Positions 34,128 through 43,118 of a stretch of 64,000 nt of DNA are shown here, piece by piece; the first letter of the stretch is position 1; every line of letters starts with the position of its first letter. The stretch lies in NCBI RefSeq assembly GCF_022458865.1, contig NZ_JAJNMU010000008.1:248001-312000 (forward strand), read 5' to 3'. Below the pieces are notes generated by a model. It had not been told where the DNA came from. It made no database searches and saw only the letters and a list, made by a program, of their open reading frames with translations. The DNA is from Paenibacillus periandrae (lineage in GTDB: Bacteria; Bacillota; Bacilli; Paenibacillales; NBRC-103111). The translations under genes and the position numbers were made by a program.

Positions 34128-34547
34128 ATGCTATCTAAACAAAACCACGAAAAACGTATTCAGCAGACTCCGTTTGTCCATTATTTTTATCGACCTAAAC
34201 AAGACGGTGTTCGTGCCATTCTATCCATGTCCGCTAAGGAACCAGGAAATTATCAAATAACTACATTTTTTTATAGTTCAACGGTAAACATGTTCATCGC
34301 TTGGAGCGATTCCATTCATCACACATTAAAATCTTGTCTTAAAAGACTGGCTGATGAGGGTTACGAACGAGAAAGATTCAAACGCTTCAATTTATTTGAG
34401 AAACCAGATGAATTCGTACCCTCACCACTCAGAGATCCCAATCGTCGAGAAAGAGAAAAAGTACGTACACTCAGAGCATTTGGCGTCGATTTATCACAAT
34501 ACAATAAATTTACGGGGAGTTTTTCAGATGAAACCATCAAAAATTAA
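34128..34547 (+). CDS. Hypothetical protein
   Basis: The 139-residue basic protein begins at ATG 34128 behind AAAAGGAGA. A central beta-rich part (YQITTFFYSSTVNMFIAW) is followed by an Arg-rich tail (RREREKVRT). It overlaps the next gene by 20 bases, indicating translational coupling. No family is recognised. Confidence 0.72.
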   Translation: MLSKQNHEKRIQQTPFVHYFYRPKQDGVRAILSMSAKEPGNYQITTFFYSSTVNMFIAWSDSIHHTLKSCLKRLADEGYERERFKRFNLFEKPDEFVPSPLRDPNRREREKVRTLRAFGVDLSQYNKFTGSFSDETIKN

Positions 34548-34998
34548 TTTTGAAAAGATCGCTCACTCGCTTGGTGTTAATGTTCAACAAGCAACAGTCT
34601 CGCTATCCATCCCACCATTCGTCGAAGAAGGTCTTCATTATCGTGCTTTCTGTATTGCAGAACTATTGATGGAGGTTTGTGATCGTCCGCAACCATTACA
34701 TAACCAGTGGGCTGAGGTGAAACGAGTTCTGAATCACTCCGATCTTGAGACCATCGTCATGATACAATTCAATGCTCTCCCTCAATTCTTTCCGCTCGTG
34801 TTAGCCAATAAATATCTATTTGGTAACCGTGATGCTGTCGTGATGAATATAAGGAAAGTAGAGCGACAACTCTATGATTTACAGAAAGCTTGGCTTGGCA
34901 TTACTGTAGGAGGAAACAAAAGATTTGATCACGTTCAGGATCTCCTTGATTTAATGAAAATACGGATTAATAACAAAATTAAATCCAATATTTTTTGA
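34528..34998 (+). CDS. Hypothetical protein, coupled to the previous gene
   Basis: GGGGAGT (34514-34520) fits ATG 34528, inside the end of the previous gene; a frame open further upstream is out-of-frame overlap. The 156-residue product is helical. No domain is recognised. A clean terminator follows at 35072. Confidence 0.72.
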   Translation: MKPSKINFEKIAHSLGVNVQQATVSLSIPPFVEEGLHYRAFCIAELLMEVCDRPQPLHNQWAEVKRVLNHSDLETIVMIQFNALPQFFPLVLANKYLFGNRDAVVMNIRKVERQLYDLQKAWLGITVGGNKRFDHVQDLLDLMKIRINNKIKSNIF

Positions 34999-35071
34999 AA
35001 GATTGCAGATCAGTTAAGAGATCGAATCGATGCAGCTCTTTTCGAGCTTGATTAAAAGGCAAGAACATGAG

Positions 35072-35098
35072 AGAACTGATTACAATCAGTTCTTTTTT
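35072..35098 (+). terminator. Rho-independent terminator
   Basis: AGAACTGAT (35072-35080), loop TACA, ATCAGTTCT (35085-35093), then a T run to 35098. Confidence 0.9.
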
Positions 35099-35134
35099 GA
35101 TATCAATCAAACCTTTATCAGCTAATTCTAGTTA

Positions 35135-35250
35135 TTTACAATTATAAATAAAATGATATAGTATAAATATACAATTCCATATGTACGTAAATGGGAAGCA
35201 CCCATCTCAATGAGGCTGAGAAGCTTTGTTTAGATGGGTATTTTCTTTTA
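35135..35250 (+). promoter_or_regulatory. Promoter and terminator-like leader of the PD-(D/E)XK-like gene
   Basis: TTTACA (35135-35140), 16-bp spacer, and TGA-TATAGT (-10 at 35157-35162) form a good promoter. About 30 bases later ACCCATCT (35200-35207) pairs with AGATGGGT (35232-35239), with AGGCT/AGCTT nested inside, followed by ATTTTCTTTT. GGAAGCACC at 35194-35202 repeats the motif of the 13.7- and 25.7-kb leaders. Confidence 0.62.
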
Positions 35251-35319
35251 GGCACGCAATTTTTTTCTGAGCACTGTCTAAGTGTTTTCATAAAATTAAA
35301 TGAGAGGGACGTGATTATT

Positions 35320-36678
35320 TTGGATAAAGCATGGTCCCAGCACCTATACAAGGAGCTGGATATAACGGATATCAAGTCGTTTCCAGAACATTTGAAAAAA
35401 GACATTAAGAAAAATCCGAAAAAATACCGGCTTGTATGCAGCGAATGTAAGATAGCATCTATTATCTATGCTAGAGGGGAAAAACGAGAATATTTTACGA
35501 GCTACGAAACCACATCTGACCAATACGTGCCTCATACTCAAATGTGCAGTTACTCACTTCCTACAAACATTGTGGCAGGGTTTCAAACCCATTTTTCAAA
35601 TATCCAAGTTGCACTGGTGGATAAAACGATTGAACTCGACTTCACCTCATTCTTAAACCAGAATATGGAGGAGAATGAAAACAGCAGGTCAAATGTCGAA
35701 AACAACAAAACGCCCAATAAGCCAGGAGTAAAGACTAGAAGCGAATCCAGTGGTTCTACTAAAAACAAAATGAGGCGTTATTTTTCAACGTTTTCAGAGA
35801 TCGTTGAGTTCTTTCGCGTCAATTTATGTTCACTCACCAATGATATGGATTATGACGTCACAATAAAGGGAATAAAGAGCAGCCCTGTTCCTTTAAAGGA
35901 AGCTTTTCTGGACAGTGTCCGTCTTAAACACCTTCTTACACCAAGTCAACCCAAAGTCTACGACCGCTTCTTTTATGGCCATATCAAAAACATGCGTCTA
36001 ATAAATGAATCGTATCGAATCCAAGTTAAAAGTAATCGTGATACCACCGGTTTCAGCACTTTCATTAAAAAATCTGATTTTGACCAGTATGTTCTTGATA
36101 CCGAAACGATCCCATCTGAAGACAGTTTATTCGTTTGCTTTGGTAATGCCGCGATCACTAAAAATGGCATTGCCGAATACACAAATGTCTATATCGAGGA
36201 AAACTGTTTCCGTTTTTTTTCTAATATCGCTAAAGACGGGCATTCCGTACGTAGCAAATTTGAAGTTGATATTGATAACTTTATTTCTGGGTCTGTGAAG
36301 TTGAAAGAATTCAATCATGTTGTTCCGGGTTCTTTACAAGGCTATAATGCACAATGGAATGTTGACCGCTGCCGAGCTGAATTCCAACCAAAAAACAATA
36401 TTGACCTTTTTTATATTCCTGACTTCATACTAGAATCACCAAATCGAAACCCAATAATCATAGAATGTTTCGGTTTCGATAGTTCCATTGAGGACCAAGA
36501 AGTTTCGTGGGAGCCATTAATCCGGTATAGAGAAAAAAAAGAGAGGAAAATCGATTTCTTTAGGTCGCTACCAGATTATGATTTCATAGCTGTTCATCCA
36601 AGTGATGTGATGGAAGACAATAAAATCAACTGGAAGAAGGCTCATCAATTCTTCAGTGATAAATTAGAGAGGGTGTGA
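35320..36678 (+). CDS. Putative PD-(D/E)XK nuclease-like protein
   Basis: The frame is open from 35191, but that part contains the leader hairpin. TTG 35320, about 11 bases after GAGAGGG, is the better start and gives 452 residues. The N-terminal part has CSEC (about 45) and a later Cys/His-containing QMCSY. The C-terminal part reads YIPDFIL (Asp368), then IIIECFG (Glu382) and a basic helix (REKKERKIDFF), the order seen in PD-(D/E)XK enzymes that use an E-x-F/G variant. The middle is unrecognised. It could be a nuclease of a restriction or transfer function. It overlaps the next small gene region. Confidence 0.72.
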   Translation: MDKAWSQHLYKELDITDIKSFPEHLKKDIKKNPKKYRLVCSECKIASIIYARGEKREYFTSYETTSDQYVPHTQMCSYSLPTNIVAGFQTHFSNIQVALVDKTIELDFTSFLNQNMEENENSRSNVENNKTPNKPGVKTRSESSGSTKNKMRRYFSTFSEIVEFFRVNLCSLTNDMDYDVTIKGIKSSPVPLKEAFLDSVRLKHLLTPSQPKVYDRFFYGHIKNMRLINESYRIQVKSNRDTTGFSTFIKKSDFDQYVLDTETIPSEDSLFVCFGNAAITKNGIAEYTNVYIEENCFRFFSNIAKDGHSVRSKFEVDIDNFISGSVKLKEFNHVVPGSLQGYNAQWNVDRCRAEFQPKNNIDLFYIPDFILESPNRNPIIIECFGFDSSIEDQEVSWEPLIRYREKKERKIDFFRSLPDYDFIAVHPSDVMEDNKINWKKAHQFFSDKLERV

Positions 36679-36683
36679 TCTAT

Positions 36684-36881
36684 TTGAAAAAAATGATATG
36701 TGGACCTTGTGCGAAAAAGCATGAATTTGATCTTTTGCAACGCCACAAGTTAGCTGCCGAACGTGTGCCAGGCATCATATATTTTTGTTCTTTGTGTGAG
36801 GATACACATTCTTTGCCTGTTACTCCTGGAATACAAGGTCTCCAGAAATTAAAAGATGTCGAGCAAATAAGCCTATTTTAA
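36684..36881 (+). CDS. Small two-CxxC zinc-ribbon protein
   Basis: TTG 36684 is about 10 bases from GAGAGGG; GTG 36675 and ATG 36693 are alternatives. The 65-residue protein has CGPC near the N-terminus and CSLC about 30 residues later, a zinc ribbon. It overlaps or abuts the end of the PD-(D/E)XK-like gene, so the two are likely partners. Confidence 0.68.
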   Translation: MKKMICGPCAKKHEFDLLQRHKLAAERVPGIIYFCSLCEDTHSLPVTPGIQGLQKLKDVEQISLF

Positions 36882-37017
36882 CCTTATGAGTAATGATTTT
36901 TGTGGAACACTAGTTATGCATATAGAACGATTTGAAAAGCACCGGCCTTTTTCGCAAAGAAATGAATAAGTATATCGAGGATAGATAAGCAAACCGTCTT
37001 ACAGGAGGTAACAAGTA

Positions 37018-37422
37018 TTGAAATCAATTTTTGGTACGGAAATAAAAACCAAAAAGGTAACTTCAAGAAAGAGAATATTAGAACAAATAACTGCAGGTGA
37101 TAACTTTTTCAAACCTGTTAGTAACAAAGAAGTATTGGAACTTCTATTGTTCCTAAATGCTGAATTAGAATTAGATGACGTTCCTAAAGCAACTATTTTG
37201 CCTCAAGATGTATTCGATTCTATCACCAAAACACAGATGCACCGTGTACAAGTGAGTATAGATTGCATAAAAAGCAATCAAATTTTTCCGGCCTTTCATG
37301 AATTGTTCGATTTCATACAAGATAATAATATTGATAATGATTTGCCATTTACCAAAGAGGAAATTGCAATTTTAAAACACCTTAATGATATCATTGTCGA
37401 TAAAATAACATCTTATAATTAA
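37018..37422 (+). CDS. Hypothetical helical protein
   Basis: TTG 37018 follows the excellent site AGGAGGT. The 134-residue protein is helical and acidic, with a basic start (KTKKVTSRKRI). No family is recognised. Confidence 0.7.
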   Translation: MKSIFGTEIKTKKVTSRKRILEQITAGDNFFKPVSNKEVLELLLFLNAELELDDVPKATILPQDVFDSITKTQMHRVQVSIDCIKSNQIFPAFHELFDFIQDNNIDNDLPFTKEEIAILKHLNDIIVDKITSYN

Positions 37423-37701
37423 ACGATCTGCTCACAAGTTTTAAGGTATCACTTTATTTCATTGACCCTAGCGAAAATAAAAAGGTGGTTTTAGGTCAAA
37501 AAGTTCTGCCCCAATCCAGAGAAGGGTCTAAGTACTAAAAGTCTATCCTTGACCCAAATATGTAGACGGCATTTCTATGGACATTCTAGCCATCCATGTG
37601 AGAGGACAGAGGGGGATCATCTTCGTCGAATGATGATAAATTCGTAAAGGTATTATCGAAATGAACCTTCGAACCATTTTTGAAAAATAGGGGGAATTGA
37701 A

Positions 37702-38031
37702 ATGGCCAATACGTTGGATATGGACTCTTCAGTTCAGTTTCTAATAGAGAATACTATGAAGAATATGAATGATATTTTAAATTTTGTTTTTGCATTAATG
37801 GTTGGTCTTGTTGTTATAGTGTCACTTATCTATCTAACAAGTTCTATTAGAATAAAATGGATACCCCAAATTGGGCTAGTTTTAGGCTTCCTTATGTATT
37901 TTAGTGAGATGGTATACCTACTTCACTTAGGATTCGGTGGGCTAATTGGAAACTCATGTTACATAATATTTTCTATCATCATAATTAGTGTCGTTATACA
38001 TACACGAGTAAAAGACATACGATTGGTCTAA
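37702..38031 (+). CDS. Three-span membrane protein
   Basis: ATG 37702 follows TAGGGGG. The 109-residue protein has hydrophobic segments at about 26-47, 53-72 and 80-99 and a basic C-terminus. The N-terminal 25 residues are polar. No family is recognised; small plasmid membrane proteins of this type include immunity and entry-exclusion proteins. Confidence 0.72.
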   Translation: MANTLDMDSSVQFLIENTMKNMNDILNFVFALMVGLVVIVSLIYLTSSIRIKWIPQIGLVLGFLMYFSEMVYLLHLGFGGLIGNSCYIIFSIIIISVVIHTRVKDIRLV

Positions 38032-38386
38032 ACCTCCGGAATCAAAAATCTTAGATCTTGTTGATCCAGTAGAAGCAGCTTCAAGTGCAAGAAAGGAATT
38101 GAATTGCTAAAATTAGGGGTCAATCCTCTTGTAAAAAAAATTATTCTTCAGACGAATATGAACTACTTTTTAATGATCGGAAGAAAGTCCAAATGAAATG
38201 GCCCGATCATACCGTAGTCACAATGTTGTAGAACCGATAGTTTACGATGAATCTGATTCGTCATATTTTCATGCTCATGCGGAAGAAGAATACGTATTAC
38301 CAAGCAGAATTTCGAAGGTTACTATAAAAAATGTTTCAAAATGCTTGCCTTGTGTGAGTAGAAGTAATTATCGATAGGAGGGACCT
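38032..38386. other. Gap with frameshifted coding remnant
   Basis: Fragments such as SDEYELLFNDRKKVQMKW can be read around 38140-38200 with no start and several shifts. It is probably a decayed gene. Confidence 0.4.
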
Positions 38387-39080
38387 ATGGCAAGGACAAA
38401 AGATAATGAGGGTTTGAAGCTAATTGCTGCAAAATACTTTTCGGATCTGCAGCAGACCATAGATGATATGGATGAGAAGCGAGCTCGTTCCTTTCTTCAG
38501 TGGATAAACAACATGAATACGAACTTGAGGTTTGAAACGACATTTGACCAGGTTAAGTTGAGGAAATATGATCGCGGCGAAATCGTTTATGTTAATTTTT
38601 GATTTAATGTAGGATCGGAACATGGTGGTTTTCATTATGCGATGGTTGTTGATGATAATGCGAAGTCCAACAAGGTTGTCAGTGTCGTTCCTCTTGTATC
38701 TCTGGATCAAGGGCAAACGAAGGAGATTTTACATAAAGACGAAATTTAAATAGGGATCATTGATGGAATCAATGCAAGCTAACCTCAATAAATGCGATTA
38801 TTGAGAGATCAAAAATGCCATTATCAAAAATCCCGAAGCTTATGAATATTACAAAATACATTGTACTTATAGAAACAAATCCACTAAAAAAACAAAAAAA
38901 AATTTAGAGATACCCGATAGGATAGTTATTAAACCTGAGAGAGATTTGAATAGGTTAAGGGGGAGATACGGAAAGTTAACCAAAGATGAACTTGTTGAAA
39001 AAGTGCTACTACTTGAAGAATATATATGTACAAAAGAACAACATTGGTTAAATGATATATTTTCAGGTTTTAAGTCTTGA
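38387..39080 (+). pseudogene. Decayed PemK/MazF-type toxin gene
   Basis: ATG 38387 behind AGGAGGG encodes a helical N-terminal extension and then KYDRGEIVYVNF, the start of the PemK/MazF fold. TGA at 38600-38602 stands where a Gly (GGA) is normal. The same frame continues with GSEHGGFHYAMVVDDNAKSN and VVSVVPLVSLDQGQTKEI, clear MazF-fold strands, then meets TAA near 38750 and shifts. Coding-like sequence runs to TGA 39080 (DRIVIKPERDLNRLRGRYG, ELVEKVLLLEEYI). The intact protein would have been an extended PemK-like endoribonuclease of about 230 residues. At least two stops and a shift make it non-functional. No antitoxin gene is visible upstream. Confidence 0.85.
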
Positions 39081-39188
39081 AAAATCGCTTTTTTTTATTC
39101 GATTATAATTGTTTTAATTAGAGTCACAAAAGTTTATAAACCCGTTCTTGATGAATACGGGTATAACCATAAAGTGGATCGAAAGCTC

Positions 39189-39242
39189 AAAAAAAAGCAG
39201 CGCCAGCTGGAGTATGGAATACAATGTTCTAGACTGCGCTGC
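39189..39242 (-). terminator. Terminator of the biotin operon
   Basis: On the minus strand GCAGCGC (39242-39236) pairs with GCGCTGC (39203-39197), followed by a run of eight T (complement of 39196-39189). Confidence 0.85.
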
Positions 39243-39284
39243 CGATATTGAGCTATTGTTATCAGTTAAAGAGCTTAACTTAAT

Positions 39285-40148
39285 CTACCCATCCGCCAAT
39301 GCTTGGATCAATAGAAGGTCATAACTGGCAGCAACGCCTCCCTGTATGCTGAACTTCCCCTCGTATTCCTTATACATGTTGGCGAACAGGCGTCGCGAAC
39401 TGAGACCATGCATAGGAACAGCCTCTGAAGTGCTGGCTCCCATCGCTTTTACCGAGTGAAGAAAATCTCTTGCTGAAGCATACTTTTCCGTCTGAATGGA
39501 GCGTTCATAGTGGATATTTGAAAATCCTGATTCCTTGAGCAAGTTATTCCATTCGTTTATCGATAGAAACCACAGTCCGTGCCGTTGCGGCTCCATTCCA
39601 CTGGCTCGATAAACTTCATTAAAAGCCTTATGCATCTCGCAGAATGTATCAGGCCCGAATGTCGTGAATATCAGCAAGCCTCCAGGACGAAGCATCAGCC
39701 GAAGGTGACCAAGTGTTTGCCTAGGATTGCTCAGCCATTGAAAGCAGGCGTTGGAGACGATGAGATCAAACGAGGATGTCGGAGCATCTCTTGCCCACGT
39801 TTCAACATCAGCATGAAGAAAGCGTACACGATCCGATGTGATTTTTCTGATGCCAAAGTTCGCTTCAACTGATAGGACACGCTGTTCAGCTAATTTGATC
39901 ATCGCTGGCGCAATATCAAGTGCACAAATACTCGCACTGGGCCATTCATTTACTAGAATCTCGGTCAGTGTCCCCGTGCCGCAGCCGATCTCAAGAATGT
40001 TGAGCCCAGCTATGTTATCTTTGTTCTTCCACCCTATTAAAGATTTTGCAAGCCGATCTGACATCATACGCTGAACATCAGCGTGAGTGTCATACGAATT
40101 TGCACTACGGTTAAATTGACGTCGAATATCACTTATTCTGCTGCTCAT
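39285..40148 (-). CDS. bioC: Malonyl-ACP O-methyltransferase BioC
   Basis: The 287-residue class I SAM-dependent methyltransferase has motif I LEIGCGTGTL at about 51-60, an acidic SAM-ribose strand (CALDIAPAMI) and SNACFQWL at about 130, characteristic of BioC. It methylates malonyl-ACP so that it can be extended by fatty acid synthesis to pimeloyl-ACP methyl ester. It is the last gene of the operon and overlaps the hydrolase gene by 20 bases. Its length fits the family. The pathway is completed by the BioH-type esterase encoded just upstream. Confidence 0.95.
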   Translation of the reverse strand: MSSRISDIRRQFNRSANSYDTHADVQRMMSDRLAKSLIGWKNKDNIAGLNILEIGCGTGTLTEILVNEWPSASICALDIAPAMIKLAEQRVLSVEANFGIRKITSDRVRFLHADVETWARDAPTSSFDLIVSNACFQWLSNPRQTLGHLRLMLRPGGLLIFTTFGPDTFCEMHKAFNEVYRASGMEPQRHGLWFLSINEWNNLLKESGFSNIHYERSIQTEKYASARDFLHSVKAMGASTSEAVPMHGLSSRRLFANMYKEYEGKFSIQGGVAASYDLLLIQALADG

Positions 40149-40926
40149 GCCACCATCTCCTCAGTTCATCAGCTATTTGATCTTCCCTTCCCAAGAACGG
40201 GGCATGCCCGCAGGCAGGTATCGTTAATAACTTTGCTTTAGGTAACTGGGCCATAAGCTCCGATGCAGCGCCGTAAGGACAAATACTATCCTCAGTCCCG
40301 TGCACAAGAAATACCGGACAAGAGATGCTCTTCAGTTGAGATAAGCATTCCTCGCTTCGCAAAATCTGAAGACCTGCGACTAGCGCAGAGGTTGTCCAGC
40401 TATCGATTGGGGGAAGACCTTCACCCAGACCAGCCTCCCATTCTGACTCCGTAAACATGAGCTGCCGGAACTTTGTTTCAACGGCTTTTCGATCCTGTGC
40501 AAGTCCTGTAATCATCTTCCTAACGTATATATCTACCCAACCAAGGTCCGTCTCTTCTTTTGAACGAGTAAACCGAGCAGTTGCCGCAAACAACACAAGG
40601 CCATCAGCAAACCCTTTGGCCGCTAGTCTAAGCGCCAGTAAACCTCCGAGTGACCAACCACAGATCAACAGCGGACCGTGGAAAGTCCATGTCCTACAAG
40701 TCACACAATCCAAATACAGGTAATTTCCCACTGTTATTTCAGTCAGAAGTAGCATTTCCTCTGGAGTATCTGCATCACTATAATCTACGGAAACATGATG
40801 GAAATCCGGCAATAACTCACGAAGTCGATCGAAAACCGCATCCGGCATGCTCCATCCGGCCAACCATAAAATGGTGCCATGTGTCTGTGGCTGAGTCTTC
40901 ACTGAATCAGTGTCCAATACAATCAT
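40129..40926 (-). CDS. bioH: Alpha/beta hydrolase, BioH-type pimeloyl-ACP methyl esterase
   Basis: The 265-residue alpha/beta hydrolase has the nucleophile elbow GWSLGG, an Asp in HGTEDS and a His in CGHAPF near the C-terminus, the catalytic triad order of the BioH group. Within a bioC-bearing operon it should cleave pimeloyl-ACP methyl ester to pimeloyl-ACP, the BioF substrate. The assignment to BioH rather than BioG or another esterase isozyme rests on length, motif and context. Its ATG overlaps the bioF stop (ATGA), and its 3' end overlaps bioC by 20 bases. Confidence 0.85.
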   Translation of the reverse strand: MIVLDTDSVKTQPQTHGTILWLAGWSMPDAVFDRLRELLPDFHHVSVDYSDADTPEEMLLLTEITVGNYLYLDCVTCRTWTFHGPLLICGWSLGGLLALRLAAKGFADGLVLFAATARFTRSKEETDLGWVDIYVRKMITGLAQDRKAVETKFRQLMFTESEWEAGLGEGLPPIDSWTTSALVAGLQILRSEECLSQLKSISCPVFLVHGTEDSICPYGAASELMAQLPKAKLLTIPACGHAPFLGREDQIADELRRWWHEQQNK

Positions 40927-42101
40927 GAACTCAACACTCCTAGTCGAAGTCCTATGGTGTGGATGCGTTCTGAAGCATTTGTCAGCTCCTTTTCAGTATG
41001 GACAGCTGATAAGGAAAAGCGAATGCGTGCTGTGCCATCAGGCACAGTAGGTGGACGTATGGCAACAGCTGCAATCCCCTCTTCTTCAAGAGCTCCGCTG
41101 AAGCGTAAGGCCACATCATTATCGCCGACGATCAAAGGTACAATAGGGGAGTCGCCGGAACCGATGTTAAATCCAGCCTCACAAAGCGAGGAGCGAAATA
41201 ACATGCTTGCCGCATAAAGCTTTTCTCGACGCCAGTGTTCCTCTTGTACCAAAACCAATGCCTTTGAAATACCTGCTACGATAGAAGGAGGCAACGCAGT
41301 TGAATAAATGAGTGGTCTAGCCTTGTTCAACAGCCACCGAATTAACGTGCGGCTGCCACAGATATAAGCTCCGTAGACACCGAACGATTTGCTGAATGTA
41401 CCCATATGTATATCCACATCATTCTGCAAGCCGAGTTCATGACACAATCCTTCACCCCGCACTCCGTACATCCCCCCACTGTGTGCCTCGTCTACCATCA
41501 GCATCGCCCCGTACTCGTGTTTGAGCGCAACAAGTTCACGCAAGTACGCCTGATCGCCATCCATAGAGAAGACAGCATCCGTAACGATCAACTTTCGCCG
41601 TTTATCACGATACTTATTCAATAGCGTACGCAAATGTTCCATGTCGTTATGACGGTAACGTGCATGCTCCGCGCGGCTCAATACAATGCCATCCACCATG
41701 CTCGCATGGTTCAACTGATCGCTAAAAACAACATCTCCTCTGCTAACAAGCGCACTAATAACACCAGAATTAGCCATATATCCATTAGCCATAACTAGCG
41801 CAGCTTCGCAGTTCTGCCATTCGGCCAGTGCTTCTTCAAGACGGTCATAAGGCAACCGGTTGCCTGTCACATGGCGAGAAGCGCCTGAGCCAGCTCCTTC
41901 TGTGAGCAGGGCCTCGCGCATCGCTTCAAGTATGGCGGGATGTTGGGAGAGTCCAAGGTAATCATTCGAGGACATGTTGAGCAGTAATTGTTCTTCGCGT
42001 ATTATATAGCCAGGAGAACCGGGGATCGAGCTGCTTGCACGCAAGGAACGCTCCAATGAGGCATCAGCCAATGATTCAAGTTCTTTTTCCATCCAGTTCA
42101 T
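40923..42101 (-). CDS. bioF: 8-amino-7-oxononanoate synthase BioF
   Basis: This PLP enzyme condenses pimeloyl-ACP (or CoA) with L-alanine. Seen: ASRHVTGNRLPYDRLE, VDEAHSGGMYG with the PLP-binding Asp and His, and the Schiff-base Lys in GTFSKSFG. ATG 42101 is chosen because AAGGCGGTG is at the right distance; the frame is open to 42125, which would overlap bioB. The 392-residue length is normal. It overlaps bioH by 4 bases, so the two are translationally coupled. Confidence 0.96.
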   Translation of the reverse strand: MNWMEKELESLADASLERSLRASSSIPGSPGYIIREEQLLLNMSSNDYLGLSQHPAILEAMREALLTEGAGSGASRHVTGNRLPYDRLEEALAEWQNCEAALVMANGYMANSGVISALVSRGDVVFSDQLNHASMVDGIVLSRAEHARYRHNDMEHLRTLLNKYRDKRRKLIVTDAVFSMDGDQAYLRELVALKHEYGAMLMVDEAHSGGMYGVRGEGLCHELGLQNDVDIHMGTFSKSFGVYGAYICGSRTLIRWLLNKARPLIYSTALPPSIVAGISKALVLVQEEHWRREKLYAASMLFRSSLCEAGFNIGSGDSPIVPLIVGDNDVALRFSGALEEEGIAAVAIRPPTVPDGTARIRFSLSAVHTEKELTNASERIHTIGLRLGVLSS

Positions 42102-42114
42102 GGTCGGCACCGCC

Positions 42115-43113
42115 TTAAAGAGCATTTAATTCAATCTCAAAGCCCAAATCCTCAATAATTTGAAGATCAGCTGAAACGTCTTGACCTGCTGTCGTTAAAT
42201 AATCACCTACAAAGAGTGAATTTGCGGCGAACAGCGACAAAGGCTGAAGTGTACGGAGGTTGACCTCACGCCCGCCAGCCACGCGGATTTCCTTAGACGG
42301 ACAAATGAAACGAAACAGGGCTAATACCTTCAACGCTTTCATCGACGGCGTGCGGCCTGCATGTTCCAGAGGTGTTCCTGGTATCGCATTCAAGAAATTG
42401 ATCGGAATCGAATCCGCATCAAGTTCTCGGAGCGCATAGGCCATTTCAACAATTTCTTGATTTGTCTCGCCCATGCCGATAATGACACCAGAGCAGGGGG
42501 ACATGCCGTATGCCTTTACTTTCTCCACGGTTTCAACACGTTGATCATAGGTATGGGTCGTCGTGATGGATGGGTAGTTGGCTTTGCTCGTGTTCAAGTT
42601 ATGGTTGTATCGATGTACGCCTGCTTCAGCAAGACGTTTGGCTTGATCGTCCTTGAGAATGCCCAGACATGCGCAAATTTTTAGAGGCATTGTATGACGG
42701 ATTTCTCTAACCGCGTCCACTACTTGATCCAGTTCCTTATCTGTCGGTCCTTTCCCAGCCGCTACGATGCAATAGGTTCCGGCTTTGCGTGCCATTGCTT
42801 CACGTGCCCCTGAAAGCAATGTGTCTTTATCAAGCAGGGTATATTTTTTAACCGGGGCCGTCGAAACGATTGATTGCGAGCAGTATCCGCAGTCCTCGGG
42901 ACAAAGGCCGCTTTTTGCGTTGATGATCATGTTCAGCTTCACTTTTTTACCATAAAAATGCTTTCTCACCTGAAACGCAGCCTGCATGAGCAGCAATACC
43001 TCATCATTGTCTGCTTCGAGCACAGTGAGCCCTTCCTCTAACGTTAAACATTCTCCATGCAATGCTTTTTGGGCAAGTGATTGCCATTCTATCTCCGCTG
43101 AAATTGTTGTCAT
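42115..43113 (-). CDS. bioB: Biotin synthase BioB
   Basis: This radical-SAM enzyme inserts sulfur into dethiobiotin. The signature CPEDCGYC provides the three Cys of the [4Fe-4S] cluster; YNHNLNTS and AGGREVNL are the typical substrate and [2Fe-2S] cluster regions. GGGAGG precedes ATG 43113 by 9 bases; ATG 43122 touches it and is less likely. The length of 332 residues is normal. It lies between bioD and bioF. Confidence 0.97.
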   Translation of the reverse strand: MTTISAEIEWQSLAQKALHGECLTLEEGLTVLEADNDEVLLLMQAAFQVRKHFYGKKVKLNMIINAKSGLCPEDCGYCSQSIVSTAPVKKYTLLDKDTLLSGAREAMARKAGTYCIVAAGKGPTDKELDQVVDAVREIRHTMPLKICACLGILKDDQAKRLAEAGVHRYNHNLNTSKANYPSITTTHTYDQRVETVEKVKAYGMSPCSGVIIGMGETNQEIVEMAYALRELDADSIPINFLNAIPGTPLEHAGRTPSMKALKVLALFRFICPSKEIRVAGGREVNLRTLQPLSLFAANSLFVGDYLTTAGQDVSADLQIIEDLGFEIELNAL

Positions 43114-43118
43114 ATCAA

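Noticed and set aside
35191..35319. 43-codon N-terminal extension of the PD-(D/E)XK-like gene
   Set aside because: It runs through the leader hairpin and T-tail and lacks a binding site, whereas TTG 35320 has one.
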